Below are positions 16,142 to 24,187 of a DNA stretch of 38,624 nt, piece by piece. The notes beneath the pieces are model-generated. The model saw nothing but the letters and a program-made list of their open reading frames with translations. It was not told the origin of the DNA and made no database searches. The position numbers and the translations under genes were made by a program. The DNA comes from SAR202 cluster bacterium Io17-Chloro-G4 (GTDB lineage: Bacteria > Chloroflexota > Dehalococcoidia > Lucifugimonadales > UBA3495), in assembly GCA_002816455.1 (NCBI GenBank), contig MUCR01000065.1, positions 1 to 38,624 on the forward strand, read 5' to 3'. Position 1 is the stretch's first letter. Every line of letters starts with the position of its first letter.

Positions 16142-16680
16142 GATCTCATTAAACTCGAGATGTTCACCGGATAGGCGTAAGCCCCACCCCCGGACCGGTA
16201 TCCAATAACCAGATCGTCCTCATCCAGCCAAGGCAAATCAGCGGCCGAGCCATAAATCGGGTCGTCTATGGGCCGGATGGCATCCCGAAGCTCTTCGATG
16301 ACCTCATCGCTGGCTTCATCCAACGGGATAAACCGGGGCGAGCCCCCAAATGTGTCGAATAGAATGTCTTTCAGCGGAACAACATGCTGACTCCGGTCCA
16401 AGACGGGCACGGGCCCGGTTGTTCCAACTACCGCTGAACTGGGTGGCGCAGCGTCAGGTGTCGGTGTAGCCGCCCCCGGCCTAGCTGTGGGTTGGTCGGG
16501 AGTTGTTGCTGTGGGTGACGCCAAACTCCCAGAGGCGATCGCAGTTGGCGCCGCAGTGGGTTGGCTTGACACCGCCGGAGTCGCCGTGGCGCTGCTTCCG
16601 CAGGCCCATAATCCAATCAAAGCCAGGCCAAAGAGCAGCCTTGCCCGATGCGCAATAATATTAGCTAACTCACGGAGCAT
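16138..16680 (-). CDS. DUF3179 lipoprotein, N-terminal part (frameshifted gene)
   Basis: 180 residues. The N-terminus is a lipoprotein signal peptide: charged start, hydrophobic run, and lipobox GLWAC, with Cys near residue 27. A Thr/Pro/Ala-rich linker of about 60 residues follows. The DUF3179 domain then begins (PRFIPLDEASDEVI, LDEDDLVIGYRSGGGAYAYPVNI). The frame ends abruptly in SSLMRS just where the family continues in another frame. GAGGA precedes ATG 16680. The protein would be anchored to the outer face of the membrane. Without the second half the domain is incomplete, so the gene is either a recent pseudogene or carries a sequencing error. Confidence 0.8.
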   Translation of the reverse strand: MLRELANIIAHRARLLFGLALIGLWACGSSATATPAVSSQPTAAPTAIASGSLASPTATTPDQPTARPGAATPTPDAAPPSSAVVGTTGPVPVLDRSQHVVPLKDILFDTFGGSPRFIPLDEASDEVIEELRDAIRPIDDPIYGSAADLPWLDEDDLVIGYRSGGGAYAYPVNISSLMRS

Positions 16681-17055
16681 GGATTTCCTCAGATTTAATT
16701 GCGGCTATAGTCAATGGTTTCACCTGGGTTATGTTAACGGCTCAATATAAGCCTAAACGCCGGAGGTAAATCATTAGGAAGCTAAGTCATAAATGGGATG
16801 CGGCAATGGCGTCTTAAGATTCAAATTCACCGTGGCATGGTGTGCCCCAATGATAGGAACACCTTTGCGTGCGTCTTCGAATTGAGATCAAACAGGCTCT
16901 AGGGCCAACAAGCGCGAATGCAACAGAAGCCATGGAATGCTATAATTCCGCTGCGTAATCAAACCACCCAGTGCTCAACGCACAAGCCATAAAAACCGGA
17001 GATGACTATTCCACCCGGTTTAAAATGAGTCCCGACACTCAAACTGGAGGCATCA
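16681..17055. promoter_or_regulatory. Divergent spacer with candidate promoter for the second luciferase-like gene
   Basis: This spacer lies between the divergent DUF3179 and luciferase-like genes. TATAAT at 16941-16946 fits a -10 element for the rightward gene, but its -35 region is poor. No small gene, RNA or repeat was recognised. Confidence 0.35.
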
Positions 17056-18306
17056 ATGTTCATCGGCTACTTCACCGAGCGCCCATACCAAGATCCGGAC
17101 TCCGGCTATTTCGGCGCCACTGGGTTACCCATTATGGACTTGAAGGTTAGCAACGAGATTTACGATTCCGAGTTGGCCGCCCATCTCTACAACCGGTATC
17201 TGGACGAGAAGCTCTACGCCGAAGAAATGGGTTTCGACGGCCTAATGCTCAACGAGCACCACAGCACACCGTTTTGCATGGGTGGAGCGATGAACGTGGA
17301 GGCGTCGATTTTGGCGCGCATGACCACGAGAGCGAAGATCGTCCTATTAGGCAACATCCTGCCAATATGGGATGACCCTCTTTGGCTGGTGGAACAATTA
17401 GCCATGATAGACGTGATTTCCCATGGCCGTCTGGTTTCGGGCTGGGTCCGCGGCACCGGTCGGGAGAGCGTCGCCCACAATTCACCGCCCACTTATAACT
17501 GGGAACGGTTCCAAGAGGCTCATGAGTTCATAGTCAAGGCCTGGAGCACACCCGGCCCCTTCCGCTGGGAAGGGAAGCACTACCAATACCGTCACGTGAA
17601 TCCGTGGGTGCGGCCCTACCAAAAACCCCACCCCCAAATTTGGCTCCCCGGCGTAATCAGCCGAGATTCGCTGACCTGGGCGGCCAAGCAGCGGATTCCT
17701 TACGTGATGCTTTCAACCGAGTTGGAACCGACAAAGCAAGCCTTCGACCTCTACCATCAAATTGCTGCGGAGGAAGGATACGAGTCGGGTCCGCAAAACA
17801 TCGGGTATCTCTGGAAGGTCCATGTGGACGAGACGGAGGAGTTGGCCGAGGAAGCGGGGAGAAAGTTCGTTCAAGGCCCCAGCAATCCGTTCCTAGCCGG
17901 AAATGAAGGCACCGTGAATCCGGCGTTGTTACGCCTGCCTGGACTAACGTCGCGCACCAGGGTCCTGCCTACCCAGGCATTCTCTACCGCCAACCGGGGC
18001 GGCGCCGCCGGCGTGTTGGGACGTCCCTACGAACAGCAGATCAAGGATTACACCATAATCTCGGGCACCCCCAAAACGGTGATACCCAAGATTCGCCACG
18101 TATTGGAGTATCTGCGGCCCGGCAGCGTATGCTTCTGGGACGGAGACGGCGCTATGACCCACGACGATACTATGCGCAGCTTGAGACTGATGGGCGAGGA
18201 AGTCATTCCTGCCGTTCGGGAAATAGCCAAAGAGTTGGACTTGCCTGGCTCTTTCGAAGTGAACCCGGCCACTGGGAAACCATTCAAAGAACCCTCAGTT
18301 GTCTAG
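17056..18306 (+). CDS. Luciferase-like (LLM class) flavin-dependent monooxygenase
   Basis: A 416-residue, full-length luciferase-superfamily protein, cytoplasmic and probably FMN-dependent. It has the NEHH motif at 66-69, the catalytic-region signature of luciferase alpha and related monooxygenases. It also has GRLVSGWVRGTGRE (phosphate loop) and the conserved Gln-Lys-Pro-His-Pro-Gln-Ile-Trp-Leu-Pro strand. GGAGG just before ATG 17056 fixes the start. Such enzymes insert oxygen into aldehydes, alkanesulfonates or cyclic ketones and need a partner flavin reductase, which is not in this window. The halogenase-like flavoprotein follows 73 bases downstream on the same strand and may share the transcript. 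Confidence 0.92.
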   Translation: MFIGYFTERPYQDPDSGYFGATGLPIMDLKVSNEIYDSELAAHLYNRYLDEKLYAEEMGFDGLMLNEHHSTPFCMGGAMNVEASILARMTTRAKIVLLGNILPIWDDPLWLVEQLAMIDVISHGRLVSGWVRGTGRESVAHNSPPTYNWERFQEAHEFIVKAWSTPGPFRWEGKHYQYRHVNPWVRPYQKPHPQIWLPGVISRDSLTWAAKQRIPYVMLSTELEPTKQAFDLYHQIAAEEGYESGPQNIGYLWKVHVDETEELAEEAGRKFVQGPSNPFLAGNEGTVNPALLRLPGLTSRTRVLPTQAFSTANRGGAAGVLGRPYEQQIKDYTIISGTPKTVIPKIRHVLEYLRPGSVCFWDGDGAMTHDDTMRSLRLMGEEVIPAVREIAKELDLPGSFEVNPATGKPFKEPSVV

Positions 18307-18348
18307 CCAGGCGCTTTTATAAAGAGGTATCTGTGAGACCCTCTCGTA

Positions 18349-18374
18349 GGCCTCCGCTCAGAATTACGGAGGCC
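18349..18374 (+). promoter_or_regulatory. Hairpin masking the ribosome binding site of the halogenase-like gene
   Basis: GGCCTCCG at 18349-18356 is perfectly complementary to CGGAGGCC at 18367-18374, with a 10-base loop. The 3' arm contains the only Shine-Dalgarno sequence (CGGAGG), six to eight bases before TTG 18380. Folding would hide the site, so it may lower translation or respond to upstream ribosomes. Confidence 0.5.
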
Positions 18375-18379
18375 GGCGG

Positions 18380-20026
18380 TTGAGCCAGACAGCCTCCCCA
18401 TACGACGTAGTAGTAATCGGCGGTGGGCCCGGCGGCAGCACCGCCGCAACCATGCTGGCCCGCCAAGGTCTCCGGGCCCTTTTGTTGGAACGGGATCACT
18501 TTCCAAGGGAGCACGTCGGCGAGTCCCTCTTGCCCGCAAGCATCCCGGTGTTAGAAGAATTGGGCGCTTTGCCCGCAATCCAGCAAGCCGGCTTCCTCCA
18601 AAAATGGGGCGCAACGATGGTCTGGGGCAAAGACCCCGAACCTTGGAGTTGGTACTTCAAAGAGACCAATCCCAAATACCCCCACTCTTACCAGGTTTCC
18701 CGGCCCGAGTTCGACCATATCCTGCTGGACAACAGCCGGCAAGCCGGGGTGGAAGTGCGGGAGGGATACCGCGCCACTCGGGTCACCTTCGAAGGCGGCC
18801 GCGCTGTGGGCGTCCGGTGCGAGTCTTCCACCAAGGAGCCTTTGGAGATCGCCGCAGGGTTTGTGGTGGATGCCAGTGGTCAGGGCGGCCTTCTGGCACG
18901 GCAACTGGGTCTCCGCCAATGGGACCCTTTCTTCCGGAACCTGGCGGTATACGGCTACTTCCAGGGCGCCCAGCGGCTACCGGAACCCGATGAAACCAAC
19001 ATTTTTATAGAGTCCTATCCTCAGGGCTGGCTCTGGACTATACCTCTACACACGGGCCTAGCAAGCGTGGGCGCCGTTGTGGACAGCGAGACTGGTCAAG
19101 AGGGCATCCGCCGATTGGGTCCTCGGGGCTTCCTTATGGACCAGTTGTCCCAAGGACCGGCAACCGCCGAGATGTTGCGCAAGGCGGAACTTAGCTCCGG
19201 TCCGGACGTCGTAAGAGACTGGTCTTACGTTTGCAAAAAAACGGCGGGGCCCGGCTACGTTCTCGTTGGAGACGCCGCCTGCTTCGTGGACCCTTTGTTC
19301 TCTTCCGGCGTCCACTTGGCCCTTATGTCCGGCGTTTTGGCCGCCGCTCTGGTTACTTCCTCCCTAAGCGACCCCGATATCGAAGAAGCTGCGGGCCAGG
19401 TTTACCAGGAGCTTTATATCCAGGAGTACAATCAGTTCCGGGAGTTGGCCAGGCTTTTCTACTCCAGCAACCTGAGCTCCGACTCCTACTTCTGGGAAGC
19501 GAGGCGATTGACGGGAAAGGATGCCGCCTTCACGCCCCGCCAGGCGTTCATACGCACTGTGGCCGGCCAACCGCCTAGGGGTTACGAGCGAGCCGTTTTA
19601 GAGCACGGCGACGCTCCATCCGAGTTCATATCCAGTGTAGGCCAAGTGGAGACGGACCGGGCCCGGCGCCAAGCCGACCTGTCGGCTTTTTTGGATCCCA
19701 GCGGGGCGATGCACCACATGTTTTACTCGGCCGTACCGAGCTTGGCCCCAGGCGTAACGGTAGTGAGGAAGCCGGTACTGGGTGAGGGACGCTTTGACTG
19801 GGGCAACGTCATTGTGACGCCCAGTCAACCCGAGGGCACGCCATGCAGCGCATTGGTCGCCGAAGTCGCGTCAGCCATTGACGGACGCACTCCGGTCCGT
19901 GGTCTCATGGCCAAGTTGCAAGAAGACCGAGACCCGTCGAGCGCTCCGATTATCGAGCAAACCGTGGTCAGCGCAGTTCAGATACTCTATGTCGACGAAA
20001 CGATCTCAGAGTTAATATCGCAGTAG
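18380..20026 (+). CDS. Flavin-dependent halogenase-like FAD protein
   Basis: A 548-residue FAD enzyme. The N-terminal Rossmann motif IGGGPGGS is at 13-20 and GESLLP at 47-52. Lys75 (FLQKWGATMVWG) fits the conserved catalytic lysine of FADH2-dependent halogenases. The halogenase fingerprint WxWxIP is present as WLWTIP (217-222). The FAD/channel motif CFVDPLFSSGVHLAL (301-315) has the FxDPxxSxGVHLA form typical of phenolic and pyrrolic halogenases. Family knowledge: these use FADH2, O2 and halide to halogenate aromatic or carrier-bound substrates. Some relatives do not halogenate, and geranylgeranyl-reductase-like proteins share the fold. The last ~70 residues look like a small winged-helix domain (AIDGRTPVRGLMAKL). 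TTG 18380 has GGAGG upstream. No flavin reductase or carrier protein is nearby. Confidence 0.8.
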   Translation: MSQTASPYDVVVIGGGPGGSTAATMLARQGLRALLLERDHFPREHVGESLLPASIPVLEELGALPAIQQAGFLQKWGATMVWGKDPEPWSWYFKETNPKYPHSYQVSRPEFDHILLDNSRQAGVEVREGYRATRVTFEGGRAVGVRCESSTKEPLEIAAGFVVDASGQGGLLARQLGLRQWDPFFRNLAVYGYFQGAQRLPEPDETNIFIESYPQGWLWTIPLHTGLASVGAVVDSETGQEGIRRLGPRGFLMDQLSQGPATAEMLRKAELSSGPDVVRDWSYVCKKTAGPGYVLVGDAACFVDPLFSSGVHLALMSGVLAAALVTSSLSDPDIEEAAGQVYQELYIQEYNQFRELARLFYSSNLSSDSYFWEARRLTGKDAAFTPRQAFIRTVAGQPPRGYERAVLEHGDAPSEFISSVGQVETDRARRQADLSAFLDPSGAMHHMFYSAVPSLAPGVTVVRKPVLGEGRFDWGNVIVTPSQPEGTPCSALVAEVASAIDGRTPVRGLMAKLQEDRDPSSAPIIEQTVVSAVQILYVDETISELISQ

Positions 20027-20045
20027 CTAAATCGGTCGCTATAAT

Positions 20046-20110
20046 CACCGCAGAGTTCGCAGAGATTTTATTTAATCTTTGACTCTGCGCTCTCTGCGAA
20101 CTCAGCGGTG
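20046..20110. repeat. Palindromic dispersed element (CACCGCAGAG..CTCAGCGGTG)
   Basis: The 19-base arm at 20046-20064 (CACCGCAGAGTTCGCAGAG) matches the reverse complement of 20092-20110 with one mismatch, leaving a 27-base loop. It sits 20 bases after the halogenase-like gene and may also act as a transcript end. Similar CACCGCAGAG..CGCAGAG repeats are scattered through many environmental genomes. Confidence 0.72.
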
Positions 20111-20159
20111 AATTCCATCAGATAATCTTTCACCAAAATTAACTATTAAGGAGACCAAC

Positions 20160-21089
20160 ATGGCAACCAGGCAAATTCCCACTGAAGAGCAAGTAATTGG
20201 CTGGATGGACACCTTGAGTAACTGGGGCCGATGGGGCGCCGACGACCAACTGGGCACCCTCAACTTGATCACCGATAAGAAGCGGGCTCAGGCCGGCGCA
20301 TTGGTCAAGGAAGGCATCAGCGTAACCTGCTCCCGGTTGATCGTCCCGGAGATCGCCCCCGACGTTACCTCAATTCCTCCTCTGCACTACATTGTCAGGG
20401 GCGGCGACACCGTACCCAACGAAGGTCCTGGAGGAACCTCGGATTTCATAGGCCTGTCATTCCACGGATTGACCATCACCCACATAGACAGCCTATGCCA
20501 CCAGTTTTGGAACGGGAGGATGTACAACGGCAGGCCAGCCTCAGAAGTGACTTCAGACACCAAAGCCACTTCCATGGACGTGGACAAAGCTCAAAACGGA
20601 ATTGTGACCCGGGGCGTGCTGCTGGACATCACTGCCGTGAAGGGCAAAGACTGGCTGGAAGCCGGAGAGGCTGTGTTCATAGAGGACCTGGAAGCAGCCG
20701 AGAAGGCTCAGGGAGTACGTTTGGAACAAGGCGACGCTTTGTGTCTAAGATTGGGCTGGTACAAGCGCCGTGAGCAGTTGGGTCCTCCCGCTTCGGGTAG
20801 GCCCGGCTTGCACGCCGAGACCTTGCCTTGGCTACACGAGCGAGGGATTTCCATCATCGCCGCCGACGCTTCCCAAGACGCCGAACCCAGCGGTTACCCA
20901 GGCATCGGGCTGCCCGTCCACCGTGTTGGCATCGTGGCCATGGGCCTGTGGCTAATCGACGCTGCGAATTTTGAAGAAGTGGTTTCAGTCTGCCAACGTC
21001 TGAACCGTTGGGAGTTCATGTTCAACGTGGCGCCGCTCAGGTTCAAAAACGCCACCGGCTCGCCCGTAAACCCCCTGGCGATTTTCTAA
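20160..21089 (+). CDS. Cyclase-family hydrolase (kynurenine-formamidase fold)
   Basis: A 309-residue protein of the 'putative cyclase' family (PF04199 type), metal-dependent amide or lactone hydrolases that include kynurenine formamidase and isatin hydrolase. The signature HGLTITHIDSLCH is complete, with His108, Asp110 and His114 as expected metal ligands. A downstream region (DALCLRLGWYKRR, EAVFIEDL) matches the family. AAGGAG lies directly before ATG 20160. It is probably cytoplasmic. It is separated from the halogenase-like gene only by a repeat, so common transcription is possible. The substrate is unknown; opening of an oxidised aromatic product such as an isatin- or formamide-like compound is one hypothesis. 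Confidence 0.88.
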   Translation: MATRQIPTEEQVIGWMDTLSNWGRWGADDQLGTLNLITDKKRAQAGALVKEGISVTCSRLIVPEIAPDVTSIPPLHYIVRGGDTVPNEGPGGTSDFIGLSFHGLTITHIDSLCHQFWNGRMYNGRPASEVTSDTKATSMDVDKAQNGIVTRGVLLDITAVKGKDWLEAGEAVFIEDLEAAEKAQGVRLEQGDALCLRLGWYKRREQLGPPASGRPGLHAETLPWLHERGISIIAADASQDAEPSGYPGIGLPVHRVGIVAMGLWLIDAANFEEVVSVCQRLNRWEFMFNVAPLRFKNATGSPVNPLAIF

Positions 21090-21112
21090 GAACCGGCAAC
21101 CAAAATGCCCGT

Positions 21113-21133
21113 GCCGCCAACTCGGTTGGCGGC
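21113..21133 (+). terminator. Hairpin after the cyclase gene
   Basis: GCCGCCAA (21113-21120) pairs perfectly with TTGGCGGC (21126-21133) with a 5-base loop, 24 bases past the stop. No T-run follows, so it is a weak terminator candidate. Confidence 0.4.
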
Positions 21134-21293
21134 TCAGTGATGGCATACATTGACACAACTGGGCTGCTTTCTGATATGGAATATGTCTTTGACTTTAGGT
21201 TTGCCGCCGCCCTACACTGAGGTTCAGGTTATTGCCAGAAAATGAACGAGCAGCCCCCAAATCGTTAAGCTTGATTGGGTTCGGGATATACCG

Positions 21294-21608
21294 GTGAGAA
21301 GAACCTTCGCCGCCATATCGGCTTTTGGCGCGCTCTCGGCGCTTTTTGGTTGCACCACTTCCGACAGCGCAGTGAGGCGAATCGCCGACGAGAGCGTTGC
21401 CACCGCCCTGGCATCGGTCCCAACCACCACCCCCCAACCAACTGCGTCACCTCAGCCGGAGCCGACCTCGGTGACCATCCCAGGCACGCCCACGCCATTT
21501 GTGCTACCGCCGTTCCCAACTCCGTTGCCGACCGCAACGCCGTTTGGGTTACCGCCAACGGCCACGCCTCAACCAACCACAACTCCTCAGCCGACGGCTA
21601 CACCTTAG
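21294..21608 (+). pseudogene. Metallopeptidase lipoprotein, N-terminal fragment (ends at in-frame amber)
   Basis: 104 residues from GTG 21294. It has a lipoprotein signal peptide with lipobox ALFGC (Cys20), then a long Thr/Pro/Gln linker. The linker is cut by TAG at 21606-21608, and the repeat pattern continues in the same frame on the other side (TATP-stop-PTATP). Earlier units read ATPQPT, so a CAG-to-TAG change is the obvious cause. By itself the product would be a short exported lipopeptide. No good ribosome site was found before the GTG. Confidence 0.75.
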
Positions 21609-21623
21609 CCCACTGCCACGCCG

Positions 21624-22523
21624 GTGGTTTTTCCACCCACGCCGACACCAGCGCCCACTCCTACGCCAATTCCAACGTCCGGAGTGGTGTCCGTGGCAGG
21701 CCTGGCCTCCGGGACCAGCGTCTTTCAGGTATCGGGGGAATTCTCGCTTAAAATCGAGCCGGGGGAGCCCCTTGCCGGGCACGACGTTTCATTCACCCTC
21801 AGCGGCCTAGCCCCCTGGGAAGAGGTCAGGGTCGAGTTCATCAATCCTTTGGGGCAGCCAGCCCAATGGGTAACCGAGGAGGATGTGCTGGTGGTCGGGG
21901 CCGGCGGCGTGCCGGTCAGCGAGCACTTCCTCTTTGCCGACGGCCAAGGTAAAGCGAAATGGACCAGACTTGGGGCCTTGGACCAAGAAGGCTTGTGGTC
22001 GGCGGATATAACAATAAACGGAGAGACCAGCTCAATTACCTACTCGGTGAGTCAGCTTCAACTAGACTTACAAGACACCCAGACGGTCGGGGTAGAGATG
22101 CGGGTTTACGCCGGTTCCGCCTCGGACACCTTCTACTTCTCTTTGGTGCCAGCGGCCCTGGCCGTCGACCTGCAAGCGCATTTGGCCTGGGTAGTGGGCC
22201 AGCATAGCCAAGATTTAGGCCTGCAAAGCCGTCAAATCCCAGACATTTATCTAGCCGGAAACGATGGCCTGCTCCGGCAAGTCGCACAAGCTACAGGAAC
22301 GACAATTGGCTTCGAGGACGGCTACTACGGCAGCTCCGGAACCCGCCCCGGCATTTACATGCGCACCGACTTCTACCAAACCGGCGTGCGTTCCATCTTG
22401 ACCCATGAATACACCCACCTTGTGCTGCAAGAAGCCGCTCAAGATGAGCAATTGCCGGCTTGGGTCACTGAGGGGATAGCACGGGCTGCTACGCCGGCTG
22501 AGTTTGCGGACCGCCAGACCTGA
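21624..22523 (+). pseudogene. Metallopeptidase lipoprotein, central fragment with HExxH
   Basis: It is in the same frame as the upstream lipoprotein fragment. After a short Pro/Thr stretch comes a beta-rich domain (about residues 25-130), then a gluzincin-like peptidase core. This has HEYTH near residue 265 and AWVTEGIA about 20 residues later, whose Glu would be the third zinc ligand. This is the layout of 'peptidase MA' type exported zinc peptidases. The frame then runs into unrelated residues (RAATPAEFADRQT) and TGA at 22521-22523. The family continues in another frame, so there is a frameshift between about 22478 and 22503. The first in-frame start (GTG 21624) has no ribosome site, so this is a gene piece rather than a gene. 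Confidence 0.75.
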
Positions 22524-23241
22524 CGCCGGCTTATTACGGATCTTCCAGGATGCTGACGTAGCGAAAGCCGCCGCAATCTCGGGCCGTCTACCTGAGCTGA
22601 CGGCGCTGGAAAGTCAGTCCAGTTGGAACGCCCAGACCTACCAGGAGCAAGTTAATCTTCAGTACGCCACCGCCTACATGGCCACCCGCTATATGGCCGA
22701 AACCCATGGTCCTTTAGCGCCGGTGAACATCGTCAAGCAAATTGGCGGAGGGCAGCCGTTAACTGCAGCCATCTTGCAAATCACCGGAACCCAATACGGA
22801 GCCTTTCGGAGCCAATTCAAAGATTGGCTGGAAAACTGGGAAGACCCGGACAGGGCCGAGGTCCGCCCTTATGCCACAGCACTGGGAAACATATTGGAAT
22901 CCGTGGACGACATCTCACGGCGGCGGGCTGAAGACCTGGACAGCAACTCACCCCGTTTATCTCGGATTCCGCTAAAAGAAGGCCTGGTGGGCGAGGCCAT
23001 CGATTTGCAAGCCGAACTAAATGGGCTAACGGCACCATCCAGCCAAGCGGACCTTCACCAAAGCGCCCGCGGATACTTGGCCGCCGTGGTACGCTGGTTG
23101 AGCTTGGAATTGAATTACCTAGAATCCTTGACCAATTCCGTCCTAGAAGAGGCCAACAACACGATACCGGAGATCAACGCCCGCGAGTTTGAACTAAAAC
23201 GAGACCTCAGCACCGTGCGCTTCGTCTACAACCTAGATTAG
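22504..23241 (+). pseudogene. Metallopeptidase lipoprotein, C-terminal fragment after frameshift
   Basis: About 245 residues that complete the peptidase. QYATAYMATRYMAETHGP, IVKQIGGGQPLTAAILQITG and FKDWLENWED are the usual helical block after the zinc site in peptidase-MA-like proteins. The rest is a helical tail of unknown role. It is shifted by one base relative to the HExxH fragment and has no credible start of its own; the nominal TTG 22504 lies inside the overlap. The full ancestral product would be about 640 residues on the outer membrane face. Confidence 0.72.
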
Positions 23242-23265
23242 ATTTTATAGCATCGTTTGGCACAG

Positions 23266-23297
23266 CCCCCCCTTTCGTAAAGGGGGGTTGGGGGGAT
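23266..23297. repeat. G/C-rich hairpin repeat (copy 1 of 2 in the window)
   Basis: A CCCCCCTTT-CGT-AAAGGGGGG hairpin is followed by TTGGGGGGAT. The right half recurs at 25241-25261 with two single-base differences. It resembles the CCCCCTTT/AAAGGGGG dispersed repeats found in many genomes. It may also help end the peptidase transcript. Confidence 0.7.
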
Positions 23298-23438
23298 TTC
23301 CTCGCCGCCAAACCACAGCCGCCATCTTGCCAACACTGCCACGCCCCAAGTTTATGTGAGATAATCCTGAGCGTCCCAGCCTTTTGCTGCGGGCGACCTT
23401 GACCTACCTCCCGGCCTGATCCAGAGGAGCGCGGAATT

Positions 23439-24155
23439 ATGGCGTCATCCTGGGAAACAGTAAATGTTAACGGCCAGAAAATGGACGTGTACCTCAGCCT
23501 ACCCGACGGCCCAGGTCTCTTCCCGGCCGTGGTCGTCAGCCAGCACGGCGGCGGGGTGGACCAGTTCATCAAGGAGATGAGCGACCGATTGGCGGCCGAG
23601 GGCTATGCCGCAGCGGCCCCCAACCTTTTCCACCGCTATAGTGAAGAAATGCTGGCGGACCGGTCCAAGAGGGTCCAGCACATGAGCGACCTGGATATCG
23701 TGGCCGACATCAACGCCACCGTGGACTTTTTGCGGGAGCACCAGTTCGTAAGCAGCGACCGAATCGGCATCACCGGCTTTTGCATGGGCGGTCGAGTAAC
23801 CTGGCTGGCGGCGGCAACCAACCCCCACTTTGCCGCGGCGGCGCCCTATTACGGCGGCAATCTCATGGTAACTTGGGGAAAGGGCACACAAGCGCCATTC
23901 GAGCTGGCAGAGGGTATCAACTGCCCCATCTTGTTCCACTTCGGCGAGGATGACGAAAATCCTTCTCAAAGCGATATGCGCAAGCTGGACGAAGAGCTTA
24001 CCCGCTTGGGCAAGACCCACCGGTTTTATACCTATCCCGGAGCCGATCATGCTTTTATGGACTATACGGCGGTCCGATATCAGAAGGCGGCATCGGAAAT
24101 TTCCTGGCCAAGAACTTTGGATTTCTTCGCCCAGCACTTAAAAGCCGGCGCCTAA
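23439..24155 (+). CDS. Dienelactone hydrolase family protein
   Basis: A complete 238-residue alpha/beta hydrolase of the dienelactone hydrolase family (PF01738 type). The triad is visible: nucleophile Cys115 in GFCMGG, an Asp at 171-172 in GEDDENPS, and His204 in PGADHAFMD. The oxyanion region is SQHGGG. Family members open dienelactones formed in (chloro)catechol breakdown, though many act on other esters. GAGGAG about ten bases before ATG 23439 supports the start. It is cytoplasmic. The third luciferase-like gene follows after 32 bases, so the two are probably co-transcribed, linking monooxygenation and ester or lactone opening. Confidence 0.92.
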   Translation: MASSWETVNVNGQKMDVYLSLPDGPGLFPAVVVSQHGGGVDQFIKEMSDRLAAEGYAAAAPNLFHRYSEEMLADRSKRVQHMSDLDIVADINATVDFLREHQFVSSDRIGITGFCMGGRVTWLAAATNPHFAAAAPYYGGNLMVTWGKGTQAPFELAEGINCPILFHFGEDDENPSQSDMRKLDEELTRLGKTHRFYTYPGADHAFMDYTAVRYQKAASEISWPRTLDFFAQHLKAGA

Positions 24156-24187
24156 TACCCGGCACATAAACAAGAGAGGTCGGCTTA

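Noticed and set aside
23499-24137. 212-residue minus-strand reading frame
   Set aside because: It is antisense to the dienelactone hydrolase gene, whose triad and start are clear.
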